Below are positions 25,001 through 37,500 of a DNA stretch of 64,000 nt, one piece after another. Numbering within the stretch: the stretch's first letter is position 1; the number at the start of each line of letters is the position of its first letter. The stretch is from assembly GCA_020055645.1 (NCBI GenBank), contig CM034546.1, positions 92,690,001-92,754,000 on the forward strand, in the 5' to 3' direction. The translations under genes and the position numbers were made by a program. Origin of the DNA: Tomocerus qinae (taxonomy: Eukaryota; Arthropoda; Collembola; Entomobryomorpha; Tomoceridae). The notes below the pieces were generated by a model. That model did not search any database and was not told where the DNA came from. It saw only the letters and a program-made list of their open reading frames with translations.

Positions 25001-26830
25001 TGTTGGATTTGTGGCTTGTGATGATGGAGAATGGGGAAAGGACGACAGAACTGAACAGTGAGATTCCCGAAGCAGGAGCAAGTGGATACTTACTCTCTAC
25101 GTGGGTAGTCGAGTCCTAATGCTTATGGAGGCAAGATACTCACTCACTCACTTTCTCTCAGTCTAGCTCTGTACACTCCAACGTACACAACACTCTGAAA
25201 ACCATTTCTTCCTCCATCCACCTACCTAGTATCTGTCTATCTCTTCTTGTTGTGTGCATACATATAAAATACATGGGGAGAGAGAGGGAAAGTAAAAGTG
25301 CAGGCAGCTCACTCGGGTGATACGAAAGAAACGTGGTGGTGGGTACTTTCATTCCACAGCTATGTATTACACTGTATCCATCTATATAGGACGTTTTCCC
25401 TCTGTTAGTGTTGGTAATATTAGATGTACTTCAACCTTGTATATGCATATATGTACCATTCTCATCTCGTCATAGTAGCACTAGTAGATGATGAACATAA
25501 GTATAGAGTACCTACGTAGGGATACGTACATACATTTGTTTAGCTACCTACCCATACTAACTACTTTGTGTATTATATAACTATAATAAGCAGTATACTC
25601 ATTCCTTGCTTTGTCCTCTTCAGTATTCTGTATGTGGAGAAACGTGAAAGTGGATGGTGAAATGCATTGGATGGAGAAAGGGAGCAGAGAGTCTCTGTTC
25701 TGGAATAGCATTTCATACATCGTCAATGCTATGCGCACGATTTCTCGTCCTTTTCCCTTCTTTATTCGCTACGTAGCAATATATACATACATAAGCACTA
25801 TCATCACTGTCTTCTTTCTATGTACATAAGCAGCAGTAAGTGTATATATACGGAAGTCTTCAAATACTATTGTATTATATCTGACTACTCTCTCCTTCTT
25901 ACTAAAGATATTAATAGTAAGTACCAGAGTGGTGCTAATAGTAAGTTTACATTGTGTGATAGACGTATATTTTGTAACTTATAGTCTGAAATCGATGTTT
26001 GGAGAAAGGAACGAAAGGCATAACAAAAAGTACTTTCTCGAGAGGTTGTATAATACGCTATAGTGTAGTGGTCTGACATGAAGAGTATTAGAGCAGATGA
26101 GAGTCAGGAATTCTTCCTCAGTTCAATACTCCTTCAGTTTAGTTTACTTCAGTTTGAGAAGCTGCGTTAGTGTAGGTAGGGAGGTAGGTTATTATTACCC
26201 CACCAGCAGCAGCATAGTGGTGGCATAAGTATTTATTCGCTCCGTCCGTCCATACTCTTACATAGCCACCACGTAAGTAGAAGGGTAGGTAACTACAAAA
26301 CATACATACTTATCTCTATATGTGTGTACCTTGTTGCCTCTTCCGAATCAAGCCCTATGTAAAGGTAGGCCGATTATTATTGCTTAGGTAGCAACTATAG
26401 TTGGGCATTTCAATACCTAATCAAGTTGGCCACTGGGGATTCAGGCTGAAAATTTACCTTTTCAAATTGGGTCCAAATATCGTGATCTAATCACAATCAT
26501 CATCATCATTCTCTCTCTCTATTTGACGAAGGAAAGCAATTTATCGGTTCCACAAATTTACAATACGTAGAAAATCAGCGAAAGATGTTTTCTGTATATT
26601 TTGTAAATGAGCTGGCGCGATAATTCCAGCATAAGTATTTTGTAATAGGGTTGGCGCAAGTTATTTTTAATTGCTTAAATTCCTTCATGCAATTGCTCAC
26701 ATTTTTGCCATTTCTTTGGATCTATATGTTGATACTCGATACTAGTACGCTAATAAATACGGGACAGGTAGTACATTATTCAAATTAATGAGATAAAATA
26801 TCGTTAGCAAACGTTTTAGTAAGAAATTGT

Positions 26831-27101
26831 TTTGACAAAATTTGGACGGTAAAATGATTTGACAAAATTTGGATGGTATAATGATTTGACAAAATTTGGA
26901 CGATAAAATGTTTTGACGAAATTTGTATGGAAAAATGATTTGACAAAATTTGAACGGTAAAATGTTTTGACAAAATTTGTATGGAAAAATGATTTGACAA
27001 AATTGGAACGGTAAAATGTTTTGACAAATTTGGACAGTAAAATGTTTTAACAAAATTGAGACAGTAAATTATTTTGACAAAATTTGGACAGTAAATTATC
27101 A
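26831..27101. repeat. Minisatellite block 1, 27-bp unit, about 10 copies
   Basis: Tandem copies of a 27-base unit whose core is TTGACAAAATTTGGACGG. Sub-variants (ggacggtaaaatgat versus gtatggaaaaatgat) partly alternate. Because the unit is a multiple of three, the minus strand shows artefactual repetitive peptides in all open frames; these are not genes. Confidence 0.93.
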
Positions 27102-27119
27102 AGATTCGTCTATAACAGG

Positions 27120-27310
27120 TTAGTCGGTCCGGTAGTTGGCAAATTAAAAATTCACTTTTGTCACTTCTGGAGGACAAATCCTAAAATTTGTCCTCCACTG
27201 CTTGGATAGGATAAAGGACTGTCATTGCTAACTACCATGGTGATTACAGGCAGGTGAATATGGAGGTGAAAAAAGTGAGCTTATAATTTGCCAACTCCCG
27301 GACCGACTAA
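27120..27310. mobile_element. MITE-like element (191 bp, 27-bp terminal inverted repeats)
   Basis: The sequence at 27120-27146 (starting TTAGTCGGTCCGG) is the inverted complement of 27284-27310 (ending CCGGACCGACTAA) with one mismatch in 27. The element has no coding capacity and sits between two blocks of the same minisatellite family. Inside it, 27169-27196 forms a perfect 11-bp stem (GGAGGACAAAT and ATTTGTCCTCC, six-base loop). If the inverted repeats are taken to begin at GTCGG, a TA dinucleotide flanks both sides, as in Tc1/mariner-type insertions. The class is inferred from that alone. About 20 bases at 27100-27119 also do not match the minisatellite, so the left boundary is uncertain. 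Confidence 0.75.
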
Positions 27311-27720
27311 GTAAATTATTTTGACAAAATTTGGACAGTAAATTGTTTTGACAAAATTTGGACGGTAAATTGTTTTGACAAAATTGGGACAGTAAATTGT
27401 TTATCAAAATTAGGAGTAAATTGTTTAACAAAATTAGGAGTAAATTGTTGAACAAAATTGGGACAGTAAATTGTTTGACAAAATTGGGACTGTAAATTGT
27501 TTAACAAAATTAGGAGTAAATTGTTGAACAAAATTGGGACAGTAAATTGTTTGACAAAATTGGGACTGTAAATTGTTTAACAAAATTAGGAGTAAATTGT
27601 TGAACAAAATTGGGACAGTAAATTGTTTGACAAAATTGGGACTGTAAATTGTTTAACAAAATTAGGAGTAAATTGTTGAACAAAATTGGGACAGTAAATT
27701 GTTTTGACAAAATTGGGACC
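27311..27720. repeat. Minisatellite block 2, 24-27-bp units with a 76-bp higher-order repeat
   Basis: The same family as block 1 (core GTAAATTGTTTGACAAAATT), with units of 24, 26 or 27 bases. From about 27415 a three-unit cassette of 26+26+24 bases repeats with a 76-base period; equivalent points fall at 27491, 27567 and 27643. Degenerate copies fade out to about 27840. Confidence 0.93.
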
Positions 27721-30700
27721 ATGGGCAAAAATTATCTCCACAAAAATGTGCTACACAACATTATATTGCAAAAACGTGACGATAGAAAATTCGGTAAAAA
27801 AGTGAGGACAAAATATTGTGTTGACAAAAAGGTGTTGGCAGCTTGGTAAGATTTTTCTGATGGCAATACGGGTTCTTTATATCTACCTTGGTTTCGACTA
27901 TTATAGGTGTATATTTAGGAGATACCTCATTCGCGTGTATGCTTTTCTTGCGTTGACTAGTCTTCGCATGTGTGCGGTGCTTCACTTCACTCTGCCTTTA
28001 CTTTGTGAGTGGAGAAGACTAGAAAAGAAGAGGAGAGTTGACTTGACTTGTTTGACTATGTGCATAGAGCATTCTACGGAACTAAATCAAACTGACAGAG
28101 TGACTTGCCTCGACTCGGTTAGACTATTTCCTTTTCTTTGGAGTAGACCAAACTGTATAAGTCAGAGGAGTTCAAATCGAGAGAGGCAAGCATGGAAAAC
28201 CATGTATGATGTTATACAACATATTCATTTGCAATGTAATGCACTGTAATAACTTAGTCCTTATCACCAACCGACTCTTTTTGCCCTCGCACTACTAGCA
28301 CAGCCTGATTTTCTTCTACTTTCATACTTACTCACTTTCGAGCGCTTAAAAGTCACTAGAAGAGTAACTAAGTAGGAAGAGAAGAGAAATTTCAAGGGAA
28401 CCTTTCACCCGATCAGAAGGGAAATTCACTTTCAGATTAGGACAGCTCTGTGCAGTGCGGCACGTTTAAGTAACCGAGTTAAGCCAAGAGCATTTTCTTG
28501 TAATTGGATTTAAGATTGAATAGAAGAACATGAGTGCAACATGATTTCAGAATAGAGAAAGAGAAAGCTTTACTACGAAAGGGCTACTTAGTTTTACTTG
28601 ACTGGAGAGAAAATTATTTCCTGACTTGTGCTCAATTAGCCATTAATTAACGCACGTCCCTCGGGCTTGATCCTTAAACCATTTAACCAAGTTTTTTTTA
28701 GTTCTTTCTACAGGTTTTCACTTCGGTGACACTTTTTTCTAAGTGTATAGAGCATGTACAATAGCAATAAATGTAGCTCAGAATCAAATCAAAAGAAAAG
28801 TACTGAGTACTAAGCTTAAGCAGACAATAGTGAGTGGGAGGAATAAAGAGAAAGGAAACACGAAAGAGGCTAGATGTGATTACAACGATTGGGACAACCC
28901 GGGAGGGAGTCCGTTGATATTCATTTAATTATGCTATCGTACACTGTACTATGGTATGTCTGTACCTTATTAGCATAGAGAGGAAAGCTTATTAGTTCGA
29001 GTGAGTTGCTAGCATTTCACTTTATGAGAGCATGAGAAATAAAAAACACAGAGAAAGTGAATGGGAGACAGCTTATTACTGCTACTGACTTGACTGAGTA
29101 ATGAATTTCCTTCGGGTTTGAATTACATATTTCTTCGGAGAAAGGAATTCAGACAAAGACACTGGAGTAATAGGAGAGAATGAAAAGGAAAGTTTCCGAG
29201 AATTATGTTTTATACTTATTATACAGCAATAAAACCAATAACATTCGTCCAAGTCAAGTCAATTCAACTTGAGTCAGAACTAAGACTGTGAATCAGTTCT
29301 TGTTTTAAGTAAGTAGTCCGTATTACCTATTCACTGAATTCGTTGAGCAGGCCACTTCAATTTACTAGTATTCTATTTGGTAAAGTTACTTAAGGATTTC
29401 CTTATGCAAAACATGGGAAGAGAGGATCAAGTTTAATGTATAAGTTCCTTACTAACAACTTAAGCTCGACGAGTCATTATGGCTCGTAGAAACTTCTGAA
29501 TTAGGAGAGCTCTACTCTCAAGAACAGCTGGAATGTGTCTTATTGGACTTTTCGCAATATTCATAAGCACAACGAGCATATTGCATTCTAAATACTTAGT
29601 AGTCTCTTCTCTTAGTGTTGCATTGCCTTTGGCTGACTTTGTGTTGTGTTCTTCTAGGTATTTTGGCTAGGGGCACTTCCTCATTTACTCTATCTGCATC
29701 AGTACCTACTTTGCAACCGTGCCGATGAAGTTTACTATTGCGACTACTTACTACACGGTAGACTTCTAGAGTTGTTGTACTTTGGGCGACTGGGACTGTG
29801 AGACTCAATCCAAAAGATAAGAAGAGTTTTAAGAAAAAAAGAAAATAAACTTTTTCCCATTTGTTACAAAGCCGAAATTGAATATGATTACCATGCAGAA
29901 TATTACGGACTTATTAAGTATGTCGGTAAAGTGAAGTGGTGGTATAGTACTCTATATGCCTATAGGTAAACATCGTGTAATAGGAGTCTCTGTTCAGATA
30001 GTCAATTACTTAGTTTTTAATTGGAGAAGATTATAGCTAGGAGATTGAGCAGCAAGAAAAATATACTCACACAGGAGGAAAAGTTTCTTTTTTCATCTCA
30101 TCGGGAGGAGGAACGATTCTCGGAATAGTGTTGCAAGAAGCTGGAGCTTTCTTCCAAATTAGCATTTGTATAAAAAGGAACTGGGAGAATGGCAAGTGAG
30201 GCAATTGAATGCATAAGAAAAGAATGTGGAAGGGACGAGGCGAGAGTCAAGAAGGGAATATTAGTTGAGGAAAGGAAAGTGAATATTTTCTGCGACAGTG
30301 TCCTGCCTTAAGCGAAAACACGTCCGGGACTGTAAACGTCGAGATGAAATGAAGTGAGTATGTCATTTCCGCTACTATTTCATATGAGATTTATCCATTT
30401 AGAATAGAGTGAAGTACTGTATCAATCTGGGTCGGTTGACGTCACGACCATTTGATATAAACCTTATGCAAGGGAGCCTAGCTCACAGATACTTTTCGTT
30501 ACATTACATTACCTTATTACATTACACTACCATTACCATTACACATCGCTTTAGATCATAACTGAAAGACAGAAATGAAGCGGAGAGAAGAATGAATGGT
30601 TCGTTTCATGTCATACTATATAGGTACCTACGTTGGTGTTAGGCATTGACTGACTGAGGTAGCAAGTCGGGGAAAGCAGGAGAAAGTAAATCTACGTAAC

Positions 30701-31321
30701 ACGTACACGGAGCACATAGTCAAAGAGGAAATAGGAAAAGAGACATTGATGCTATGCATACAATAAGTAATATTCACACACTTAGTATTACGTAGAATCA
30801 TGGTCCATGTCCCACTATTACGATGGCAGTCGTGACTTGATTTGGATTCGGCTGTTGGTGTGATGTGCAATGACACTTTTTAATAAATATGATATTTGGT
30901 TGGGGAGTGGGAATAAAGATAATTTAGTTTAGTGACTACCTAAGTAGTATACAGAGTAATTGTAATTATCAAAGGATGCTTTGTGATAGGTTGGCTTGGT
31001 TTGGTTAGCTCTGGCTGGCCTCCTCCATTCTCTGGATTCTCTGCTCCATTCTAATGATAAGTGTATTTTATATATTTGCAGTAATGTCATGATATAAGAG
31101 GAAAATGATCTTTTGTGACTGGACTCGTTTGGGTATACTTTATTTTAGTATGAAATCTCTAGCTAGCTGTATCTGTTATGTTCCAAGCTCTTCGTCAAGT
31201 CAACCTTGATTAAGTTGAGTGTTGAAAGCTACAATGGATGCTATAGAGAAGCATTTCCCTTGATGGTAGTTTAAGATGTCACGTAATTTCCGAGCGAGCA
31301 AAACTAAACTAACCAAACCAA

Positions 31322-31335
31322 CTCTCTCTCTCTCT
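31322..31335. repeat. (CT)n microsatellite
   Basis: Seven CT units; a similar (TC) run lies at 31451-31464. Confidence 0.9.
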
Positions 31336-31500
31336 ATTTTCTCATCTTCTGTTCTCTTTTCTACATACAATAGACAATGCGGCTTCCTTTTCAAACTCGG
31401 AATACAAATGAATGCGTTCGGTTCAGTTCTTAGTTGACTTATGCTAGAGTTTCTCTCTCTCTCTCCTCTGTGCATGTAGAGGCTTTTCTCTGGTATCTTC

Positions 31501-31515
31501 ACATACATACATACA
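31501..31515. repeat. (ACAT)n tetranucleotide repeat
   Basis: Nearly four ACAT units. Confidence 0.85.
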
Positions 31516-34500
31516 TTCTTACACACTTATTGTTGGGAGTGCACAAGTATCCGTATCTATTCCATTCTCATTTGATGAGTAAGTCTGTTCACTTCACTTC
31601 AGTACATGCTGCTTTGTTGTGTTCTGTTTGTGCAAAATGAGAATTTTGCTTTCATTGCATTGAATTGCACATGGCTTACTATATTTGTACGTTCATGCAA
31701 TTTTATTTGCTTGAATACATTTATAAAGTCAAAGAGACGGAGAAAGATTGAAAGAACAAGAGCTCTCATCTCTCAACTGAAATTTGCATCAGTGCTTCTC
31801 TGAAACTGTGAGTTATGTAATATTATGCTGAGTGTGCTTACCCTTCTACTTTAAATATACTGTTTACCTATAGCATTACCGGTGCAAAATTGCTTTTATA
31901 ATCCACCCTCAAATGTAATCCCACTTTTGTGTACATTTTCACCCATTATTGTACTCTCTCCCTTTGAGAACAGTTTCCTCTCATATTTAATCTCTCCAAG
32001 ATCATTCCTTGTACGCTTGTCGTACATTGCCCGCGCTGTATCTATGCATCTTCATGACTTGCATGTATGGAGCAATAAACAAACAAACATCTGTGCAAAA
32101 TTAGACCTTCATAGGTATAGCACTTATTTGCATGCTTACACGTTAAAGTAGCGTGCTATGATTGTACTTAGCTGGCAACAATTAAACAGAAAGCTAATAG
32201 GAAGCATGTGGCCTTTTGCAAGAAAGAAGTTCGTCCATGAATTTTTGCTGGCCTTGCATCACAGAAAATTGTGAAATGACAAATATTTTAGAAATAGTAT
32301 CCCTGGCTGGGCAGAACAAAAAGACTCGAGATGCTAACGGCACACTACACATCACTAAATGTGTCCTTCAGTCCTACAATAGAATTTTGTTGTGCGCAGT
32401 AGAAAATGTAGAGGAAATTGGACCCAAATTGAATCACTTGGAATTGCTGTGTAGAGAGAAAATACAGTTATTATGTAATATACGTGTACGTTAGTAGTAT
32501 TAACAAATTAAATTGAATTGGCAAAATCCTTTCGTTCCCTCCTTCATTCAGAATAATTTCGTTAGTTTTCATCCTTCCAATCCAATTCGCACAATTTCTC
32601 GCTCTTATCCAGTTAAAAATGAGACATATAAATAATGTCAATTTAACAAGTTCCGTATAAGTTAGGAGTAGCATAAAAGTTCCCACTTAGCCTAAAGGCC
32701 TAGCACAGCACATATTTATCTACCAATATTATGTTTCTTATGTCGAAGACCCACAATATATCACATACGAAGACACGTGAAGAATTGTTGAACTAAGTAC
32801 TAAATAGGGACTGGAAAAATGCGCTTCTCTCTCTAATACCCCTTGGTAGCAACAAATTACATTTAGTTTTGTGTAATCAGTTTATTCTCGACAGAACCAC
32901 AACTCAATCAATTACGAGACTTTTCCTAAAGAGATAAGGAGGTTAGAACGACTTATTATCCAATCTTTCCATCAACTTACTTCTAGCCATTGATTTCCTT
33001 GAGTTAAGATAAATAGCTTAGTAAAAATCAGTCCAACGAGAGAAAAATCGCAGCGATTGTCTGCTGGAAAGGAAGCATTGGGAGTACTCTGGTGCCAACA
33101 GCGAGATTCATGGGCAAAGTTTATCTTTCCTATCCTCAATCCTACCCTATCTTTATGTTACTTTGAATTACGTAACATGGCACATAGAGGAGAATAGGAG
33201 CGAAGGAGGCAGACTAGCTGGAGAATTTAGTGGTAGGATTCACCAAGTGAGAAAAAACGATGAGGTTAGTTCGCAGGTTGTACTGTTGAAAGAATCAACA
33301 GAGCAGACTGGAATAGAATGGAACAGAAGGAAGGGTATTCCGTCCGTCCTCTTGATATCAGTATTATTACACTAGTTTGTAATAGCATTCTCCAATGCTA
33401 GTTTGGAATGAAAACCCACAGTATACAGACACATTCAGTATACTACTTACAATTAGCATTACATACATCAAACACACATTATGCTATGCTATCTTCTATG
33501 TACGTGTATCTTTGAGTTTGGATATAGTCCTCTGTGTGTAGGGATTCTATTTGTTTGTAGCGAATTGAGTTGAGTACGTGGATTAGATATCCTTTGCTGT
33601 GTCTCGTATGAAGACGAAGTCTAAGCCTAGCCACCAGAACTAAGTAATCAAAAAAGGAGTTGGAAATGGGAATGTGAGTAGTAGTATGGTATTTTGTATG
33701 GGATGTTTGTGTAGCACAGTACATAACATTTTGTGCTATGCATCGCACTATGTGTAGAGTATGTATGTTAGTAATCTGTACTAGAGTCTTTGTATGTTGT
33801 GTACTGTGTGGTTTCTTTTATGCATGCATTGTATATGTGGCATAGAGTATAGAGAAGACATGTGAAGCAACGAAGTGGTGGGTATACAATGGAATAGAGG
33901 TAAAGTAGCAAAAGCAAAGCCTAAGCCACTATCGTTGCGTAACTTAACGTAACGTAACATCAGGCGAAGGCAAAATGTTTGGAAGTAGAAGTACACTACC
34001 CTTTGGACTAGACTCATGTAAATTGGGTTTAGTTGTATGGGAAAGGGAAGGAAAGCAGTGGCCAGCCCCCTACCTTTCCTATGTAAAACCCTGTGCTTTA
34101 GATTTTTGGTCGTACAAGTGCCTTCCGATGTGGCTCACAAGGGAGGGACTATCATTAACATTTGCGTATGCTTCGTCGTCTATTACCACATCACAGACTT
34201 AAGGTCCCTCCTATAAGTCACTCACTCTCGTCTCCATCCATGTAACTCCTCACTGAACTGAATTGAATTACCTTATCTTACCTAACTAAGTCAACCCAAA
34301 TCAAACTGAAGTACAAGTCAAGACAAGGTCCAGCCTAAGGTCCAAAAAACATCCTTAGCCATATCACTTGATTTTCCTAATACAAATACTTATTGCATTA
34401 AAATCACAGGGAGAATTACGCCTAGCCTGTTAAATTTCCTTCTTTCTGCTCCTCTGGTCTGGACCTCCTGCTGCCTACTCTTCTGTTCTCTTGTGTTGCC

Positions 34501-37500
34501 TACGACGATCAAAGTACAAATCTCTATTTCAAGGACTTCGTTTCGTGCCCTAAACCACCAGAGTCCCAGCCCTTTTATTATTCCTCTCTTTATTCACCTA
34601 CGTAACACACATTGCAATCATTTCTATATCAATGTGACCATCTTCACTACTTTTTAAATTACCAAAGATTTATTACACTATTTCTGTGCCGCTGTTTAGT
34701 ATCCAATCACTTGACAGTTTTGTTAACTACAGTAAATATCACAAGTCAGCAATACGGAGCAATAGCCAACATTCATGTTCGTCAATTGTGAACAATTACT
34801 ATTATTATTATCCAGAATCAATATATTTAAGTATCCGTGCAGATTAACTCAATATGTGTGTACAGTGTAATGCAATTAGAAACATTTATCAACAAATCTA
34901 CAGCCTAAATGATAATCTTTTTGGTATGACAAAATATTTTCAAAGTGAATTTTCAACTGAGAAAGATTTCAAACTAAATATTTGTTGACCAATTGCCTAT
35001 GTATAGATACAGTTTAAAAATATTATATATTTTGCACAGAAAACAATGTATATCTAGTCAGATTTTTCTCTAACACTCTTGTACCTAATGCTGGTATGCT
35101 CTGATTTTTAATATTTGTAATTGCACGACTATATACTGCTGTCAACTAATTGTTTCGGTCGATTTGAAGTGACTTAATGAAAAATACAAATATTATGCAA
35201 GCAACTCCGAGTTTTGTTTCTTCTCTATGATTGATCGTCTTAAAATCACAAGGTAAACAATTTTTTACATATGGTCATTTTTGTTCTATCGTACGATTAC
35301 GTACAGTTGTAGTAAATATCTATTCATTTATTACATTGTGGGATTCATCTCTACCACTCATTCGCAGTGGGCTGGTTACGATGTTAAGTAGGTAAATTAG
35401 ATTGAATGGTTAATGCATACATGTATAGGAGCTATATGAGTTGGTCTCTTTAAATATCAGCTCAAACTTATTTAGATTAGTAATGGCATTATGAGTTGTG
35501 CTGACAGTTATGAAATCAGGTCACTACTATACGAATATTAAGAATTGAAATGTATTCTGACATTGTAAATGGGTACAATTTGGTTTGTTTCTCAGAAATA
35601 CAGATTGTTAAATTATGTTCAACGTTTCATACGGCAAAGGCAACGTGCTGTTTAACACCATCAAATCAAGGATTATTAGCTAATAAATATTATGTGAAAA
35701 TAATAATTTAAGATGTTGGTGAAAATACGACATAGAATTCTATCTGTCGCCGAATCGTTATTGTCAATATATAAACAACATCGTTTAATCGGTTGTTGCT
35801 TCGATCTAATCAAGTAATTATGTTACAAAGTAGTATTTATTTCTTAACCTATAATTATCATAGAGTCATTTATGATGCCATGATTAATAGGGAAGCTGTT
35901 AAAGTGTTGAATGCTCCTTTCATATTTTGTAAATAGTAAATGTAGTAATGTGTTGAACAGATACAGATCCGAGTCAGAGCATAATAGTACGTAGCAGAAG
36001 AGTTTAGATGAAACGAAGGTACTCGGAAATAGTCAAGTTGAATTTAGGCAAGATTTATTTTAAGCACACAGTGCCCTTCTTTCTCCCAGAATGGCCCATT
36101 TACGCACACGTTGAAGAAATGAAGTTACCTACCAATTGGTCTAATCCTATACTGCACATTTGTCTTGTGAGTTTGCAGTATTTGCTCATTTCGTTATGAA
36201 AGGTATATTTGGTTATGTGTATTTTATCTGACTGCTGTATCATACAATTATTAAACCGCAGACGCTATATGAAATGAATATAATGCGGGCGTTTCTGGTT
36301 TAAAAACTAAAGTTGGTATTGCATGAATCGTATCGTATTTGTTCTTAGCATTCTTTAATAATAGTCAGATTCAAGTTTTCAAATTTTAACATATAGAGTA
36401 GTTAAGCTGAAGAAAGTATTCTGCAATTAGCAGAGCAATTTGTATTTTTGCATGTTTTAACCATGTCCTTGTATTTAATTATTCGTTCTTGGCATCTGCG
36501 GAGACGATGCAAATTAGCAGGATTTCTTAGGACATACAGGGTAATCCTAATCCAACTATGTGTACATCTATTCTATACACTAAATAAGGAATTTCATAAT
36601 TCATGTACCGATGTAGCAATTAGTAATTGTATGTAGATGTACATGCCAATGCCAAACGTATTGGGTGTTCTCCCGTACATAAAAGTAAAGAAAGGTATAG
36701 GTAGCGTGAACACTCATCAAATCATGAAATCTTCTGTTCGTAAATGTAATATTTGCTCGTTTTTAATCAGCGGTACATTTCGGACATTCTAAACCTTTTC
36801 AGAAAAAAGTATGCACAATAGAATGGTATTTTATAACAAGTCATAAAAGTACTCAAATATCAGTTCACACTTATATTTCTAAGTTACCAATAAATGGATA
36901 GCCACCTATTATGTCAAGGGTCGTATAATTTAGGTGTGATGATTTCATTTTAATTACTAATTCACAGGAGAATAGATGGTATGATGTCAAATGATGGTAC
37001 TAAGCTGTCTTTCTTGATTTAGACCATTAGGTTTGGGGATGCTATTGTCTTATGAAGCTGTTATCATTAATATATAAATGAAAATGACATTAAGTACATT
37101 GTAAATAAGTAGTAGAAACTGCTTGTACTCATTACCTGCCATTTAAGAAGGGTAGTAACAAATTTTACAGTCTAATCTAAATTCTAATCTGCTGTCCAAA
37201 TAGGTTGAAGAGTCTAAGATTAGATAACGTGGCTTTGTAAGTAAAACTTTATTTTACATAGAGCCAAATAGGTATGCATGGAACAGAAAAGGTAATTTTC
37301 ATCCATGGAAGATAAAGCCGTCCATTTGGATCTATCTTTAAATGGATGAGGTAAGGCTAAGAATCTGTTAGAAGAGACAGAGGGAACTAGAATTAGATTA
37401 CCAAATTCATAATGATATAATGATAACGATGTTGCAACTTAGCAGAGTACCTATCTATGCTGATGGGATGGTATGGCAAACCATATTGATGAACACAATT

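Larger units (their letters stand above)
8051..26830. other. Gene-poor region, first part
   Basis: No gene can be supported here. The ZDHHC6 promoter should lie just above 8050. The rest is AT-rich sequence with TAG/TAC-rich simple stretches, several microsatellites (listed separately) and scattered runs of the pentamer TCAAG or its complement CTTGA (for example near 19366, 20075 and 21767). Open frames on both strands reach 60-128 codons but show no domain, no consistent splice context and no protein-like composition, apart from a weak candidate at 17697-17960. Confidence 0.6.

Noticed and set aside
26742-27728. Several long minus-strand open frames with repeated peptides such as ILSKQFTVPILS
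   Set aside because: They are translations of the minisatellite, whose unit is mostly a multiple of three; no start context, domain or flanking exon.
27818-28249. 143-codon plus-strand frame just after the minisatellite
   Set aside because: Begins inside degenerate repeat copies, starts with an alternative codon, and shows no domain or splice support.
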